A stretch of DNA of 64,000 nt from Berberis thunbergii (Eukaryota; Streptophyta; Magnoliopsida; Ranunculales; Berberidaceae): assembly GCA_003290165.1 (NCBI GenBank), contig QNQO01000679.1, forward strand, positions 1-64,000, in the 5' to 3' direction. How positions within the stretch are numbered: position 1 is the stretch's first letter; each line of letters opens with the position of its first letter. Below are positions 22,689 through 35,428 of the stretch, one piece after another. The notes beneath the pieces were generated by a model. That model searched no databases. It saw only the letters and a list, made by a program, of their open reading frames with translations, and had not been told where the DNA came from. The position numbers and the translations under genes are program-made.

Positions 22689-23181
22689 AATAGTGTTTTT
22701 TTTTTTTTTCCGATTTTTAAATTTTTTTTTCTGAAGTTTATTTTTTATTTTTGTGATTGAAAATATTTCTAAAGTTTTCATGAGATTACTTTGTTTTCCA
22801 TAAATTTTTTGGGAGGTTGAGATTTGAGGTTTGGTTTTTAAGGATTTCAATTTTGAGGGAGAGTGAATAGATTTTTGAAAGAGAGAGAAGATATTTGCAA
22901 GAGATTTGAATATGAAAAGAAATTTGCAAGAGATTTAAATGTGAGAGAAGGAAAAGATTCGAATGGGGGCGGAAGAAATCTCTGAAAACATGCACAAACA
23001 CATTCAATTCTTGTTGCTAGATAATAAATGTCTTGCTAGATGATTCCTTGAAACCAAGGAACCTTTATGTCCTTGTGAAATTGTTGCTTAATCAACATGG
23101 AATTTGTTTGCACAATCACTTTACTAATTACCCAATTCAAGGCATAATTTTAATCCCTCAAAGCACGCAAGAGATTCTGCC
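22689..23181. other. Low-complexity AT-rich stretch
   Basis: Poly-T runs near 22695 are followed by purine-rich AGAGA stretches. No gene is seen. Confidence 0.5.
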
Positions 23182-24010
23182 TTATTGTCCAAGCCCTCTC
23201 CAAAGAAAACATTTTGTGCCTATGAAACAATTTTGATCGTCCCTGAGAACAACTACATCCCACTCCTTGGGCGACCCATCAAGATTCAAAGCAAACCACC
23301 CCATCGGTGGAAATTGCCAATAAACTGCACGAGGTGACCTCACGCTGACTTGTCTAACGTCTAAACCAAGTCCTTTAATCACTTCCAAGCTGTGACTTTT
23401 CACTTTGGCACATAGACGTGGTTAACCAAGCGAATTCAATCTCAAACTTTAAGAATTGTATACTTCACGACGTTCCAATTCCGGTCACTATACCGCTTAT
23501 TGTTTCTCTGCAACTAGATTTCCCAAAAGAGAAGAATCAAATGAAAGAGGCAATCAACTTGAGAGTGACTGGCTCTTCTAAATCATACCTGCAAAAGAGA
23601 ATACACTTCATTGCAACCAGATTTCCCAAAAGAGAGGAATCAAATGAAAGAGGCAGTCAACTTGAGGGTGATTGGCTCTTCTAAATCAGACCTGTAAAAC
23701 AGAGTACACTTCATTTGGTATATGCACATGTACTTCGAATAAAAATTTGAAATTAAATGGGTCCAAACCCTGCTCGCCAAATCAAGTTCAATAAACAAGT
23801 GCTTCATGGTCTCAACCTTCGGCAACTGGCAGCAACTACACTTTCAAGCTAAATGAATCCAGACTAACTAAATCTCCCGATCCATTGGTAGAGTACGTTT
23901 AAGGATCTTCCACACAAATACTGATATTTTCTAAGGTAATGATGCCATAATTTTGAAAAAAAGAGGATGTACATTGCCTTTTATTTTTGTCAGTTTGAAT
24001 CTAGCTAGTA
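23182..24010 (-). pseudogene. LINE-type relic: zf-RVT and RNase H fragments
   Basis: On the minus strand, the part near 23640-24010 reads a broken zinc-binding reverse-transcriptase tail (zf-RVT): FVWKILKRTLPMDREI, CSCCQLPKVETMKHLF, DLASRVW. Further on (23403-23182) is the start of a plant-type RNase H domain: VYWQFPPMGWFALNLDGSPK, then VVLRDDQNCFIG. These two domains in this order form the 3' end of many plant non-LTR retroelement ORFs (RVT_4/At1g65750-like). Stops and frameshifts break the frame and the reverse transcriptase is absent. Confidence 0.6.
23511..23716. repeat. Two-copy tandem repeat of about 103 bp inside the LINE relic
   Basis: CAACTAGATTTCCCAAAAGA at 23511 recurs as CAACCAGATTTCCCAAAAGA at 23614. 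Both are followed by GAATCAAATGAAAGAGGCA and GGCTCTTCTAAATCA. Confidence 0.75.
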
Positions 24011-24040
24011 CTTTGTCTATTAACTCCACACTACACCAAA

Positions 24041-24274
24041 TTGACATTTTTGTAATACCCCCAAACAATATCACTTTTGAGCTGTAATAGTCCACCAAAC
24101 AATTTCAACTCAAAATTATATTCAATCAAAAAAATGAAAAACAATTTCAAAAAAAAAAAAGTGATACAGTAAATTGGAGCACCATGAATAATATCTCTTG
24201 TAACATCACTTTATTTGTGAAAATGTGAAAAATTGTTTGGTGGACTGTTACAGCTCAAAAGTGATATTGTCTTG
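24041..24274. mobile_element. MITE, left part (split by the Athila insertion)
   Basis: The left arm (24041-24105) begins TTGACATTTTTGTAA and includes CAATATCACTTTTGAGCTGT and GTCCACCAAACAATTT. The inverse arm starts at 24230 (AAATTGTTTGGTGGAC) and runs to 24274, then resumes at 39985-40005 beyond the retrotransposon. The arms match at about 60 of 66 positions. The intact MITE would be about 255 bp with no coding capacity. The family and target duplication are not resolved. Confidence 0.8.
24270..24274. repeat. Target-site duplication TCTTG, left copy
   Basis: It directly precedes the TGTTGC end of LTR C and equals the 5 bp after LTR A. Confidence 0.85.
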
Positions 24275-25681
24275 TGTTGCAGGTTTAACTGGCCTAAACA
24301 AATAGGCTAATTTGACCCACTTGTAATAACCGCAAGTGCACGGTGTCTAACTGGTAGACAACGACAAGTACGGGTCGATCCCACGAGGAAGATGGATTAA
24401 ATTGAATTTAATAATTTACCTAAACTAATTTGGAGAAAATGGGGGTTACAGTGTTTAAAAATTCGAGTTAAACAAAAGTAATAAAATAACAATAAATAAA
24501 ATAAAAGAGTTGGAGGGAAACCACAATTTGCAAAATATTTTTCAAGCTCCTAAAATTATATTCAAATTTTCTTATTATTCCAATTTCAAATAAATGACTC
24601 TAGCAATGTATAAACTCCTAGCATTAATTGTCTTGTTAGGGCACAATTAATCACAAGTTTAATTATTCAATTAAAACATGCTTGATTTGCAACATAATAT
24701 TTTTTTAACAACCTAAGATACATGACATATTAGGTGAAAGCAAAATATTATAAATCGCGAATCAATTAATATTAATCATAGAATAATAAATTAAAATGAA
24801 ATTAATTCTAGAGTTTGAGATTTAATTCACTGTGGTGTTATAGAGCATTCAGCAGGGTGTAAACATGAACAGGTACAGTGTGGCTCAACAGATCTCAGTG
24901 GGTGCAAATAGTTCTGATCTTTCTCAGCCGAGGTGCTCTCAGCAAGGTCCACTGGATGCCAGTAGCGTCAACTTGATTTAAGTATCTGTGGTGGTACTGA
25001 GTTATAAAGTGAGGTGCAAATAGTACCCAACCTTTCTTCCTCAATTCGAACAGAGAGAGAGTCGCGAAGATGCTGTGGGTGATCTGCTCCTGTCTGGTGG
25101 GGCAGCCGGTGACGGAGGTTGAAGATGAAGTGAAACAGGGTTGTCACGCCCCTGGTTCGGTGGAGTGAAAGAGAGAAAACAGATATGGATAGGCTGTGAG
25201 TGGTGATTTTGTTTGGTTGGGGTGGTGATGAGAATCACAAATTGTGAAGAAGAGGTTTTTGTATTATGTATTTTTTTTTCTTTTCCTTCTCTTCTTCCCC
25301 TTTCTTATACATTTCTATTGTATTTATAGAGAATTAAGAAAATGAACTTGGACAAGTTTAGGGAAGGTTCAATGAGTGATTTAAGGCTTAAATCAAACTA
25401 GAATCTTGGATAATTAAGAGAATATGCTTTGGGTTTGATTGGGTTTCGGTTTACAGATTTGGTTTTGGGTTTAGGTTATGGGCTTAGGCTATTCTCATCT
25501 CCACTTCCTCTGAAGTCACCGTCTGTGATTTATTCATTGCATTTTTCTTTGATTTATTTCTTCGTTATTGCTCCGAATTCTACAAAAACACAAAAATTTA
25601 ATAATTAACTTAAAATAAAATAAAACAAAGATTAAAAAAATATAATAGGAGGTAAAAAATGTTATAATTATGTGATTATCA
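24275..25681 (-). repeat. LTR C (outer 3' LTR, 1407 bp)
   Basis: It has the same sequence order as LTRs A and B. In plus orientation it starts TGTTGCAGGTTTAACTGGCC, includes CCGCAAGTGCACGGTGTCTA, and ends GTGATTATCA. The next bases, AATACCTCCCAAACC, are the inverse of the polypurine tract. Confidence 0.9.
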
Positions 25682-28246
25682 AATACCTCCCAAACCTATA
25701 TTTTGCTAGTCCTCGAGCAAAAACAAGAAGAAAACAGAAAAGATAATCCTAACTCACTTTCGCAGCATCGTCGATTGCACTTACCTTTGAAAACGTGCAA
25801 CAAGGTTTTGAACACCTTGATTACCTCTAGGGGATGAGTTATAGTCTCGTGAGAGTTTCCAGAAAATGTTACCCACAAACATTACTGACTCAAACAAAAC
25901 TTGGTCAAACAATGTTTATTTTAAAACTTCAAGATATGCAAGAAACCAACAAAGCCATTTTCGTGTATCAACAAATCTCCAAATAATTTAATATTCTCCA
26001 AAAGTTAGAAAAAATTCATAATCATCCTCAACTCAATGTGTGTGTGTGAAAAACACTATCAACATAACTTTTCATTTCAAAGTAAAATAATGACTAAATC
26101 TCGTGTAGAAAGTTTGTTTTGACTTCAAACCTCTCATGTAACTCACAATAAAGCACTCAGAGATTTGGTATTTCACTCCGTTTATATGCGAAGAAAGAGT
26201 AAATAATGGAAAAAAAATCATCTCACATATAGCATTATGAAGAACGGACTTTTCAAGAATGGAATGAACATGATCCAATGGACAGGAATATCAATTACTT
26301 TTGGGAATGTTGAATCAAACACCATAGGTCTTGGTTATTAAATCTCCGCATCTACGAAACCAACCTTTACCTAAGATCAACTAGGACTTTGTTAGGTTGT
26401 AACGGGGCTTGGGTAATAGTTAATAAGGAATGTCAAAAGATTCTAACAAAAATTTCTAGGAATGTATACACCCATTCAATGAACAATTAGGGCTGTCAAG
26501 AATAAACAAATGTTGCGCACCATCAATTTTTTTTCTTCATTCTCACATATTTATCCTCATTGAAAAATCAATTTTTTTCACATAGAGGATTTATGAAATA
26601 TCTCATATTTTGCTCTTTAATGCCCTTTTTACACCAAGTATATTCATCCATACACATTCCCATAACAGTTGGGTAAAGGTTAATGGGTTAACAAATAAAA
26701 GTTATTCTAAGGCTCAAAAAGCTACAAAAAGGTTAATGTTATGGGTAAGTTAAAATACTAGTTAATGGTCTAAAGAAAGAAAACGAAAAAAATGCCTAGA
26801 TCATTTCCTAAATTCGGGTCAGTATTATGACATCTCAATTGAATAAGCCAAAAGTTTGAGTGTAATAATTCAATTTTGATATCATTCCCAAAACAATTGA
26901 TCAGAAAAATGAGATCATCAACGAGATAATACGGACTCAAGAAAATCAGAGTTTATGTATAACGCTCGGAAAAATAGAAAGGTTCAAAACTTTTAGGGTT
27001 AAGTCTCCACTATTATTCTAAGGTTTTCTAGTATATACTTCACTCATCAACTTCAAGTTATGCTAACATGGCTCATGGTGCAAAGATAATCGAGTTGAAA
27101 AATCTTATGAACTAGATCTAACTTAAAGATCATACTAAACTTTCAGTCTTTATCAATATACCAAAATGTCAAGTTGGCTTACATTTTCTTGAGCATAAAA
27201 CATTTAAAATCCATTTACATAATCGCAAAAGACCAAGTTTTCTTGACAGAAAAACTTTTTTTTTATTTTTTTTGTTTTTTAAGAATAAGAAAAGAAAACA
27301 CTACGAAAAATTCACCGACTCATGAACCCTACCCCCAAACCTAATCCAAACATTGTCCTCAATGTTTAACAAAATAATTTTACAAATAAATGAAATAAGT
27401 ACATGATAGGAGGTTAGAATAGTATTACCGCGGTGAATATTTACCAATTTCCACAAGTAATCTACCGATGAGAGCTCAGAGAAAAAAGAATTGAGGATTA
27501 GTTAATAGAAATAGATAAATGTACACTCAACATGCACTCTTACAACAAAAGGTGGGCTGCCTCCTAGTAGCGCTTGGTTTAACGTCATCAGCTTGACAAA
27601 ACCTAAAAGATCCTCAATTCTGATACACAGGGTTCTCTAATAGCCATCCTTAAATGCATGGCCATCCTTAGGGTTAACAATCTCCACACAGCTCTATGTG
27701 GGAACACTGCGTTCACAATATAAGGTCTAGACCACCGAGATCTCAACTTTTCAGGAAAAAGTCGTAATCGAGAGTTGAACAACAAAACTTTTTTCAGACG
27801 GTTCAAAGGACTTACGAAGAATGGATTTATCATGAAATATCTTTGTTTGTTCTTTGTAGATTTTGGCATTGTTGTATGCATCATTTTGAATCTCTTCCAA
27901 CTCATTAAGTTGAAGCTTATGATGCGATCCAGCCTTGACCATATCAAAATTGAACGTCTTGATGGCCAAATATGCACGATGTTCCAATTCCACAAGCAAA
28001 TGACATGTTTTTCCAAAAATAAGCCTATATGGAGACATTCCAATCGGGGTCTTAAATGTTGTTCTATAAGCCCAGAGAGCATAACTTAGACGTTGGGACC
28101 AGTCTTTACGATCTGGTCTTACTATCTTCTCTGGAATGTTTTTAATCTCCCGATTGGAAATCGCAACTTGCCCGCTTGTTTGTGGATGATAGGGGGTGGC
28201 AACTTTATGAGTGATGGAGTATTTTTTTACTAATAGCGCGAACGAT
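25682..28246 (-). pseudogene. Second, partial internal region of the Athila-type element
   Basis: It parallels 29647-32291 in order and sequence. It covers the 3' noncoding region and the end of integrase (27603-28246; [19 protein letters not shown] and [20 protein letters not shown] are readable). It stops inside integrase at GCGAACGAT and abuts LTR B directly, so primer site, gag, protease and reverse transcriptase are missing. About 75 bp present at 31620-31695 is also deleted here. Confidence 0.85.
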
Positions 28247-29646
28247 TGTTGTGGGTTTAACCGGCCTAAATAAACAGGCTAATTTGACCCACTTGTAATA
28301 ACCGCAAGTGCACGGTGTCTAACTGGTAGACAATGAAAAGTACGGGTCGATCCCACGAGGAAAGTGGATTAAATTGAATTTAATAATTTAATTAAACTAA
28401 TTTAGAGAAAATGGGGGTTACAGTGTTTAAAAACCCGAGTTAAACAAAAGTAATAAAAATAACAATAAATAAAAAAAAGAAATGGAAGGAAACCACAATT
28501 TGCAAAATATTTTTCAAGCTCCTAAAATTATATTCAATTTTTCTTATTATTCCAATTTCAAATAAATGACTCTAGCAATGTATAAACTCCTAGCATTAAT
28601 TGTCTTTTTAGGGCACAATTAATCACAAGTTTAATTATTCAATTAAAACATGTTTGATTTATAACATAATATTTTTCTAACAACCTAAGATGCATGAAAT
28701 ATTAGGTGAAAATAAAATATTATAAATCGCAAATCAATTAATGTTAATCATAGAATAATAAAGTAAAATGAAATTAATTCTAGAGTTTGAGACTTAATTC
28801 ACTGTGGTGTTACAAAGCATTCAGCATGGTGCAATCAGGAACAAGTATAGTGTGGCTTAGCAGATCCCTATGGGTGCAAACAGTTTTGATCTCTCTCAGC
28901 TGATGTGCTCTTAGCAAGGTCCACTGGGTGCAAGTAGCGTCAACTTGATTTAAGTATCTGTGGTGGTATTGAGTTATAAGGTGGGGTGCAAATAGTACCC
29001 CATTCTTTCTTCCTCAATTTGAACAGAGAGAGAGGCGGAAAGATGCTGTGGGTGATCTGCTCCCGTCTGGTGGTGCAGTCGGTGACGGTGGTTGAAGATG
29101 AAGTGAAACAGGGTTGTCACACCCCTGGTTCGGTGGAGTGAAGGAGAGAAAACAAAGATGGATAGACTGTGAGTGGTGATTTTGCTTGGTTGGGATGGTG
29201 ATGAGAATCACAAATTATGAAGAAGAGGTTTTGGTATTCTGTATTTTTTTCTTTCTCTTCTTTTCTTCCCCTTTCTTATTCATTTCTATTGTATTTATAG
29301 AGAATTAAGAAAATGAAATTGAACAAGTTAAGGGGAGGGTTCAATGAGTGATTTAAAGCTTAAATCAAACTAGAATCTTGGATAATTAAGAGAATATGCT
29401 TTGGGTTTATGGATTTGGTTTTGGGTTTGGTTTTGAGTTTAGGTTATGGGTTTAGGCTATTCCCACCTCCACTTCCTCTGAAGTCATCGTCTGTGATTTA
29501 TTCATTGCATTTTTCTTTGATTTCTTCGTTATTGCTCCGAATTCTACAAAAACACAAAAATTTAACAATTAATTTAAAATAAAATAAAACAAGGATTAAC
29601 AAAAAAATAATAAGAGGTAAAAAATATTATAATTATGTGATTATCA
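28247..29646 (-). repeat. LTR B (inner LTR, 1400 bp)
   Basis: It runs from TGTTGTGGGTTTAACCGG to GTGATTATCA. On the right it is followed by AATACCCCCAAACC (inverse polypurine tract), so it serves as the 3' LTR of the full internal region. On the left it joins broken integrase sequence with no primer site and no TCTTG. Confidence 0.9.
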
Positions 29647-31600
29647 AATACCCCCAAACCTATATTTTGCTAGTCCTCAAGCAAAACAAAGAAGAAATCG
29701 AAAAGAAAATCCTAACTTACTTTCGCAGGCATCGTCGATTGAACTTACCTTTGAAAACGTGCAACAAGGCTTTGAACCCCTAGATTATCTCTAGGGGACG
29801 AGTTATAGCCTCGTGAGGGTTTCCAGAAAATGTTACCCACAAACATTACTGACTCAACAAAACTTGGTCAAACAGTGTTAATTTTAAAACTTCAAGATAT
29901 GCAAGAAACCAACAGTGTCATTTTCGTGTATCAACAAATCTCCAAATAATTTAATATTCTTCAAAAGTTAGAAAAAATTCATAATCATTCTCAACTCAAT
30001 GTGTGTGTGTGAAAAGCACTATCAACATAACTTTTCATTTCAAAGTAAAATAATGACTAAATCTCGTGTAGAAAGTTTGTTTTGACTTCAAACCTCTCAT
30101 GTCACTCACAATAAAGCACTCAGAGATTTGGTATTTCACTCAGTTTATATGCGAGGAAAGAGTAAATAATGGAAAACAATCATCTCACATATAGCATTAT
30201 GAATAACAGACTTTTCAAGAATGGAATGAACATGATCTCATGGACAGGAATATCAATTACTTTTGGGAATGTTGAATCAAACACCATAGGTATTGGTTAT
30301 TAAAACTCCACATCTACGGAACCAACCTTTACCTAAGATCAACTAGGACTTTGTTAGTTTGTAACGAGGCTTGGGTAATGGTTAATAAGGAATGTCAAAT
30401 GATTCTAACAAAAATTTCTAGAAATGTATACACTCATTCAATGAACAATTAGGGCTGTCAAGAATAAACAAATGTTGCACACCATCAATTTTTTTCTTCA
30501 TTCTCACATCTTTATCCTCATTGAAAAATCATTTTTTTTTTCACATAGAGGATTTATGAAATATCTCATATTTTGCTCATTAATGCCCTTTTTACACCAA
30601 GTATATCCATCCATAAACATTCCCAGAAAAGTTGGGTAAAAGTTAATGGGTTAACAAATAAAAGTTATTCTAAGGCTCAAAAGGCTACAAAAAGGTTAAT
30701 GTTATGGGTAAGTTAAAATGCTAGTTAATGGCCTATAGAAAGAAAAGGAAAAAAATGCCTAGATCATATCCTAAATTCGGGTCAATATTATGACATCTCA
30801 ATTGAATAAGCCAAAAAGTTCTAGTGTAATATTTCAATTTTGGTGTCATTCCCAAAGCAATTGATCAGAAAAATGAGAATAATGAGATTATCAACGAGAT
30901 AATACGGACTCAAGAAAAATCAGAGTTTATGTATAACCCTCGAAAAAATAGAAAGGTTCAAAACTTTTAGGGTTAAGTCTCCACTATTATTCTAAGGTTT
31001 TCTAGTATATGCTTCACTCATAAACTTCAAGTTATGCTAACATGGCTCATGGTGCAAAGATAATCGAGTTGAAAAATCTTATGAACTAGATCTAACTTAA
31101 GGATCATACTAAACTTTCAGTCTTTATCAATATACCAATTTGTCAAGTTGGCTTGCATTTTCTTGAGCATAAAACATTTAAAATCCATTTTCATAATCGC
31201 AAAAGGCCAAGTTTTCTTGACAGAAAAGCAAAATTATTATTATTTTTTATTTTTTATTTATTTTTTAAGAATAAAAATAGAAAACACTACGAAAAATTCA
31301 CCGACTCATGAACCCTGCCCCCAAACCTAATCCAAACATTGTCCTCAATGTTTAACAAAATAATTCTTACAAATGAATGAAATAAGTACATGAGAGGAGG
31401 TTAGAACAGTATTACCGCGGTGAAGATTTACCAATTTCCACAAGTAATCCACCGATGAGAGCTCAGAGACAAAAGAATTGTGGATTAGTTAATAGAAATA
31501 GATAAAATACACACTCAACATGCACTCTTACAACAAAAGGTGGGCTGCCTCCCAGTAGCGCTTGGTTCAACGTCATTAGCTCGACAAAACCCAAAAGATC
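29647..31600 (-). other. 3' noncoding region and polypurine tract of the Athila-type element
   Basis: Minus-strand GGTTTGGGGGTATT (29647-29660) is the polypurine tract before LTR B. The remaining 1.9 kb has no sustained frame. Athila relatives often hold an env-like gene here, but no such protein is recognisable. Confidence 0.7.
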
Positions 31601-31601
31601 C

Positions 31602-32870
31602 TCAATTCTGATACACATGGTCCTCTAATAGAATCACATCAACCTCGACTTCTAATCGAGGTAACTCTAAGAATGGCTTAAGTCGTTGACCATTTACCTT
31701 AAATACATGGCCATCCTTAGGGTTAACGATCCCCACAGCTCCATGCGAGAATACTGCTTTCACAATATAAGGTCCAGACCACCGAGATCTCAAATTTCCA
31801 GGAAAAAGTCGTAACTGAGAGTTGAACAACAAAACTTTTTGAGATGGTTAAAAGGACTTACGAAGAATGGATTTATCATGAAATATCTTCGTTCGTTCTT
31901 TGTAGATTTTGGCATTGTGGTACGCATCATTTCAGATGTCTTCCAACTCATTTAGTTGAAGTTTACGATGCGATCCAGCCTTGACCATATCAAAATTGAA
32001 CGTCTTGATGGCCCAATATGCACGATGTTCCAATTCCACAGGCAAATGACATGCTTTTCCAAAAACAAGCCTATATGGAGATATTCCAATCGGGGTCTTA
32101 AATGTTGTTCTATAAGCCCAGAGAGCATCACTCAGATGTTGAGACCAGTCTTTATGATCTGGTCTGATTGTCTTCTCTAGAATGTTTTTAATCTCCCGAT
32201 TTGAAATCTCAACTTGCCCACTTGTTTGTGGATGATAGGGGGTGCCAACTTTATGAGTGATGGAGTTGTTTTTTTTACTAATAGCTCGAACGGTCTATTG
32301 CAAAAATGAGAACCACCGTCACTGATAATGGCACGCAGAATACCAAAACGAGAAAAGATATTATCTTTCAAGTATCTTACCGCAACCCTGTGGTCATTCG
32401 TTTGACATGGTATCTCTTCTAACCATTTGGACACATAATCCACAGCAACAAGGATGAAAAGATTGCCAAACGAAGGTGGGAATGGTCCCATGAAATCAAT
32501 ACCCCAAACATCAAAAATTTCAACCACAAGAATATTAGTAAGGGCCATTATGTTGCGATGAGAAATGGAACCCATTCATTGGCATTGATCACAAGTGGTG
32601 CAAAAGGCATGAGTATCTCGAAAAATGGTAGGCCAATAAAAACCACTCTGCAAAACTTTTGCAGCTCTCTTTCTAGAGCTAAAATGACCACCACAACCTT
32701 GCTCATGATGAAATGCTGTGAAATTCACTCTCAGGAACACATCTCCTGATAACCTGATCACGACAATACTTGAACAAGTATGGATCATCCCAGAAGAAAT
32801 GTCTAACCTCAACAAGAAATTTGGATCTATCTTGTTTAGACCACTTAAAATGAAGTTGACCTGTGACAAG
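31602..32870 (-). pseudogene. Integrase region of the Athila-type element
   Basis: On the minus strand, the zinc-binding part reads CGGHF then TTCDQCQ (32869-32576). The catalytic core follows in 32575-32177: [24 protein letters not shown] and [11 protein letters not shown], which hold the first two acidic residues. The third (glutamate) segment is out of frame. The C-terminal block (31832-31602) reads FPGNLRSRWSGPYIVK and DGHVFKVNGQRLKPF. Stops and at least two frameshifts break the domain. Confidence 0.8.
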
Positions 32871-34222
32871 ATAGTTCACGATATCTGCATACCAAGGTAA
32901 TTGGGAGAGAGCAAATAATTGATCATCAGGAAATGACTCATTCAATGGTAAATATTCGCTAGATGACTCTACCAAAAGTCTAGATAAATGGTCAGCTACA
33001 ACGTTTTCCGAACCTTTCTTGTCCCGACTTTCAATATCAAACTCTTGTAGCAAGAGGACCCATCGAATTAAGCGAGGTTTAACATCTTTTTTTTAGAGAA
33101 AAGATACTTTAACGCCGCATGATCAGTAAAAATAATTACTTTGGATCCTATAAGGTAATACCGAAATTTGTCTAGAGCAAAGACTACAGCTAATAACTCT
33201 TTCTCAGTGGTGGAGTAATTAAGTTGTGCGTCTTGTAGAGTTCTACTAGTTTAATAAGTGACATGTGGCTTTTTGTCCAATCGCTGTCCTAGGACAGCTC
33301 CGAGTGCAAAGTCGGAAGCATCACACATAAGCTCAAAGGGAAAGTTCCAATTAGGAGATTGGATGATTGCAGCTGAAGTCAATAATTGTTTAAGCTTCTC
33401 AAAAGCTTTCAAACAATCTTCATCAAAACCAAAAACCGCGTCTTTAGCAAGAAAATTGCATAAAGGATGAGCGATTTTGCTAAAGTCTTTGATGAATCTC
33501 TGATAAAATCCAGCATGGCCTAGAAAAGATCTAATTTCCTTAACCGTCTTTGGAGGCGGAAGACTCAAAATTAAATCAATTTTGGCTTTGTCAACTTCAA
33601 TTCCCTTGTGTGAAATTTCATGTCCAAGAACAATGCCCTGTTGTACCTTAAAATGACATTTCTCCCAATTTAAGAAAAAAGTTTTCTCCACACATCTATT
33701 TAACACTAAAGTTAAATGATATATACATTCATCAAATGAATCACCAAATAATGAGAAATCATCCATAAACACCTCGAGGAACCTCTCAACCATATCGAAA
33801 AAAACACTAAGCATGCACCGCTGAAAAGTAGCGGGTGCATTACACAATCCAAAGGGCATTCTCCGATATGCGAAAGTACCAAAGGGACAAGTGAATGTGG
33901 TTTTCTCTTAATCCTCGAGAGCAATGGGGATTTGGTTATAACCGGAATACCCATCAAGAAAACAATAGTAATCATGTCCGGCTAACCTTTCAAGCATCTG
34001 ATCAATGAAAGGAAGAGGAAAGTGATCCTTCCTTGTGACCAAGTTCAACTTATGGTAATCAATACATACTCGCCACCCCGTGGTCATGCGGGTTGGCACT
34101 AATTCAGTCTTTTCATTCTTGATTACCGTTACCCCTGACTTCTTTGGGACAACTTGAACAGGACTGACCCAAGGACTATCCAAAATTGGGTAGATTATAC
34201 CCACATCCAACAATTTGAGCAC
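32703..34222 (-). pseudogene. Reverse transcriptase and RNase H region of the Athila-type element
   Basis: 34222-33908 reads GIIYPILDSPWVSPVQVVPKK, GWRVCIDYHKLN and FPLPFIDQMLERLAG. After a stop, 33859-33251 reads MPFGLCNAPATFQRCM and the catalytic FMDDFS, then GFYQRFIKDFSKIAHPL and the RNase H start CDASDFALGAVLGQ. RNase H continues after another stop with STTEKELLAVVFALDKFRYY and then ADHLSRL (33053-32703). These are Ty3/gypsy pol hallmarks. In-frame stops separate the pieces. Confidence 0.85.
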
Positions 34223-34228
34223 TTCGGC

Positions 34229-35284
34229 TCAGACAACTTCCTTTAGATTAGGATTAAGTCTACGTTGCATTTCACGCGATACTTTGGCATTATCTTCGAT
34301 ATGAATGCGATGCATGCAAACGATTGGACTTATTCCTTTAATATCCGTGATAGTCCACCCAAGTGCTTTTTTATGTTCTTTTAAAACATCTAACAATTTT
34401 TCTTCCTGTTCTTCAGTCAATGCAGATGAAATAATAAAATGTAAGGTATTGTCAACACCTAAAAATGCATACTTGAGGTTGTCAGGTAATACTTTTATGT
34501 CGAGCTTGGGTGGTTTTTCAGCGGAAGAGACTTGTTTTGACTCACTGAGTGGAAGAGGTTCCACCCTAGGATTCCATTTATAACTGGTTTCCATTATAGG
34601 GGTAGAGTCAAGCAAAGCATTGACTTCCCTGATGGAATCATTAATATCGAAGTCTAAATTAAAATAAGTCAAACAAGCCTCTAAAGGATCATTAAACTGA
34701 GGAAATGAATGTTCCGCCAAACTCTCAATCATGTTAACCTCAAAGGAATCCTCAGACTCGGGAGATTGTTGACTTACATTGAATACGTTGAGTTCTACCG
34801 TCATGTTACCAAATGATAATTTAATGATTCCATTTCGGCAGTTAATGATAGCATTGGATGTGGCAAAAAATGGACGACCCAAAATAACTGGAGTGTGACT
34901 AAAGGGATTGTGAACATGTTGTGTGTCAAGGACTATGAAGTCCATAGGGAAATAAAACTTGTCAACCATAATGATCACATCCTTTATCACACCGCCGGGG
35001 ACTCGGACTAATCTGTCTGCCAATTGCAGTGTCACTTGAGTTGGTTTCAACTCACCAAGACCCAATTGCACATATACTGAATATGGCAATAGATTAACAC
35101 TTGCCCCTAAATCTAACAGTGCCTTCCCAATCATATGATCACCAATCACACATGAAATAGTCAGGCAACCATGATCTCTGTACTTAGGTGGGGTTTTGTG
35201 TTGAAGGATGAAGCTGACTTGCTCAGTTAGGAAGGCTCTTTTGTGCACATTTAGTTTTCGCTTTTGTGTACACAAATCCTTCAA
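34229..35284 (-). pseudogene. Protease region of the Athila-type element
   Basis: This open frame of 351 codons has the retropepsin-like segment ALLDLGASVNLLPYSVY (the DLGAS form usual in Athila) and VILGRPFFATSNAIINC, then a linker to reverse transcriptase ending MQRRLNPNLKEVV. A stop separates it from the reverse transcriptase start. The frame is otherwise clean, but it lies inside a broken gag-pol. Confidence 0.8.
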
Positions 35285-35428
35285 AAACTTGGCATAAGAG
35301 GGAACTTGCTTAATGGCCTCGAGTAATGAAATATTGATTTGAACTTGTTAATAAATTTCCATTATATCGTTGGCATTTGTTCTTTTCTTCGCCGGAACTA
35401 ACCGCGATGGAAATGGTGCTATAGGCAT

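Noticed and set aside
24030..24041. CACTACACCAAA next to the MITE as a CACTA terminus
   Set aside because: The right end shows no matching TIR or 3-bp duplication; probably coincidence or a distant derivative.
25041..25238. 65-codon frames in the LTRs (also near 29014 and 39242)
   Set aside because: They repeat because the LTRs repeat; proline/serine-rich with no known domain and different breaks in each LTR.
27301..27620. Possible env-like gene in the Athila 3' region
   Set aside because: No sustained frame or membrane-protein pattern in either internal copy.
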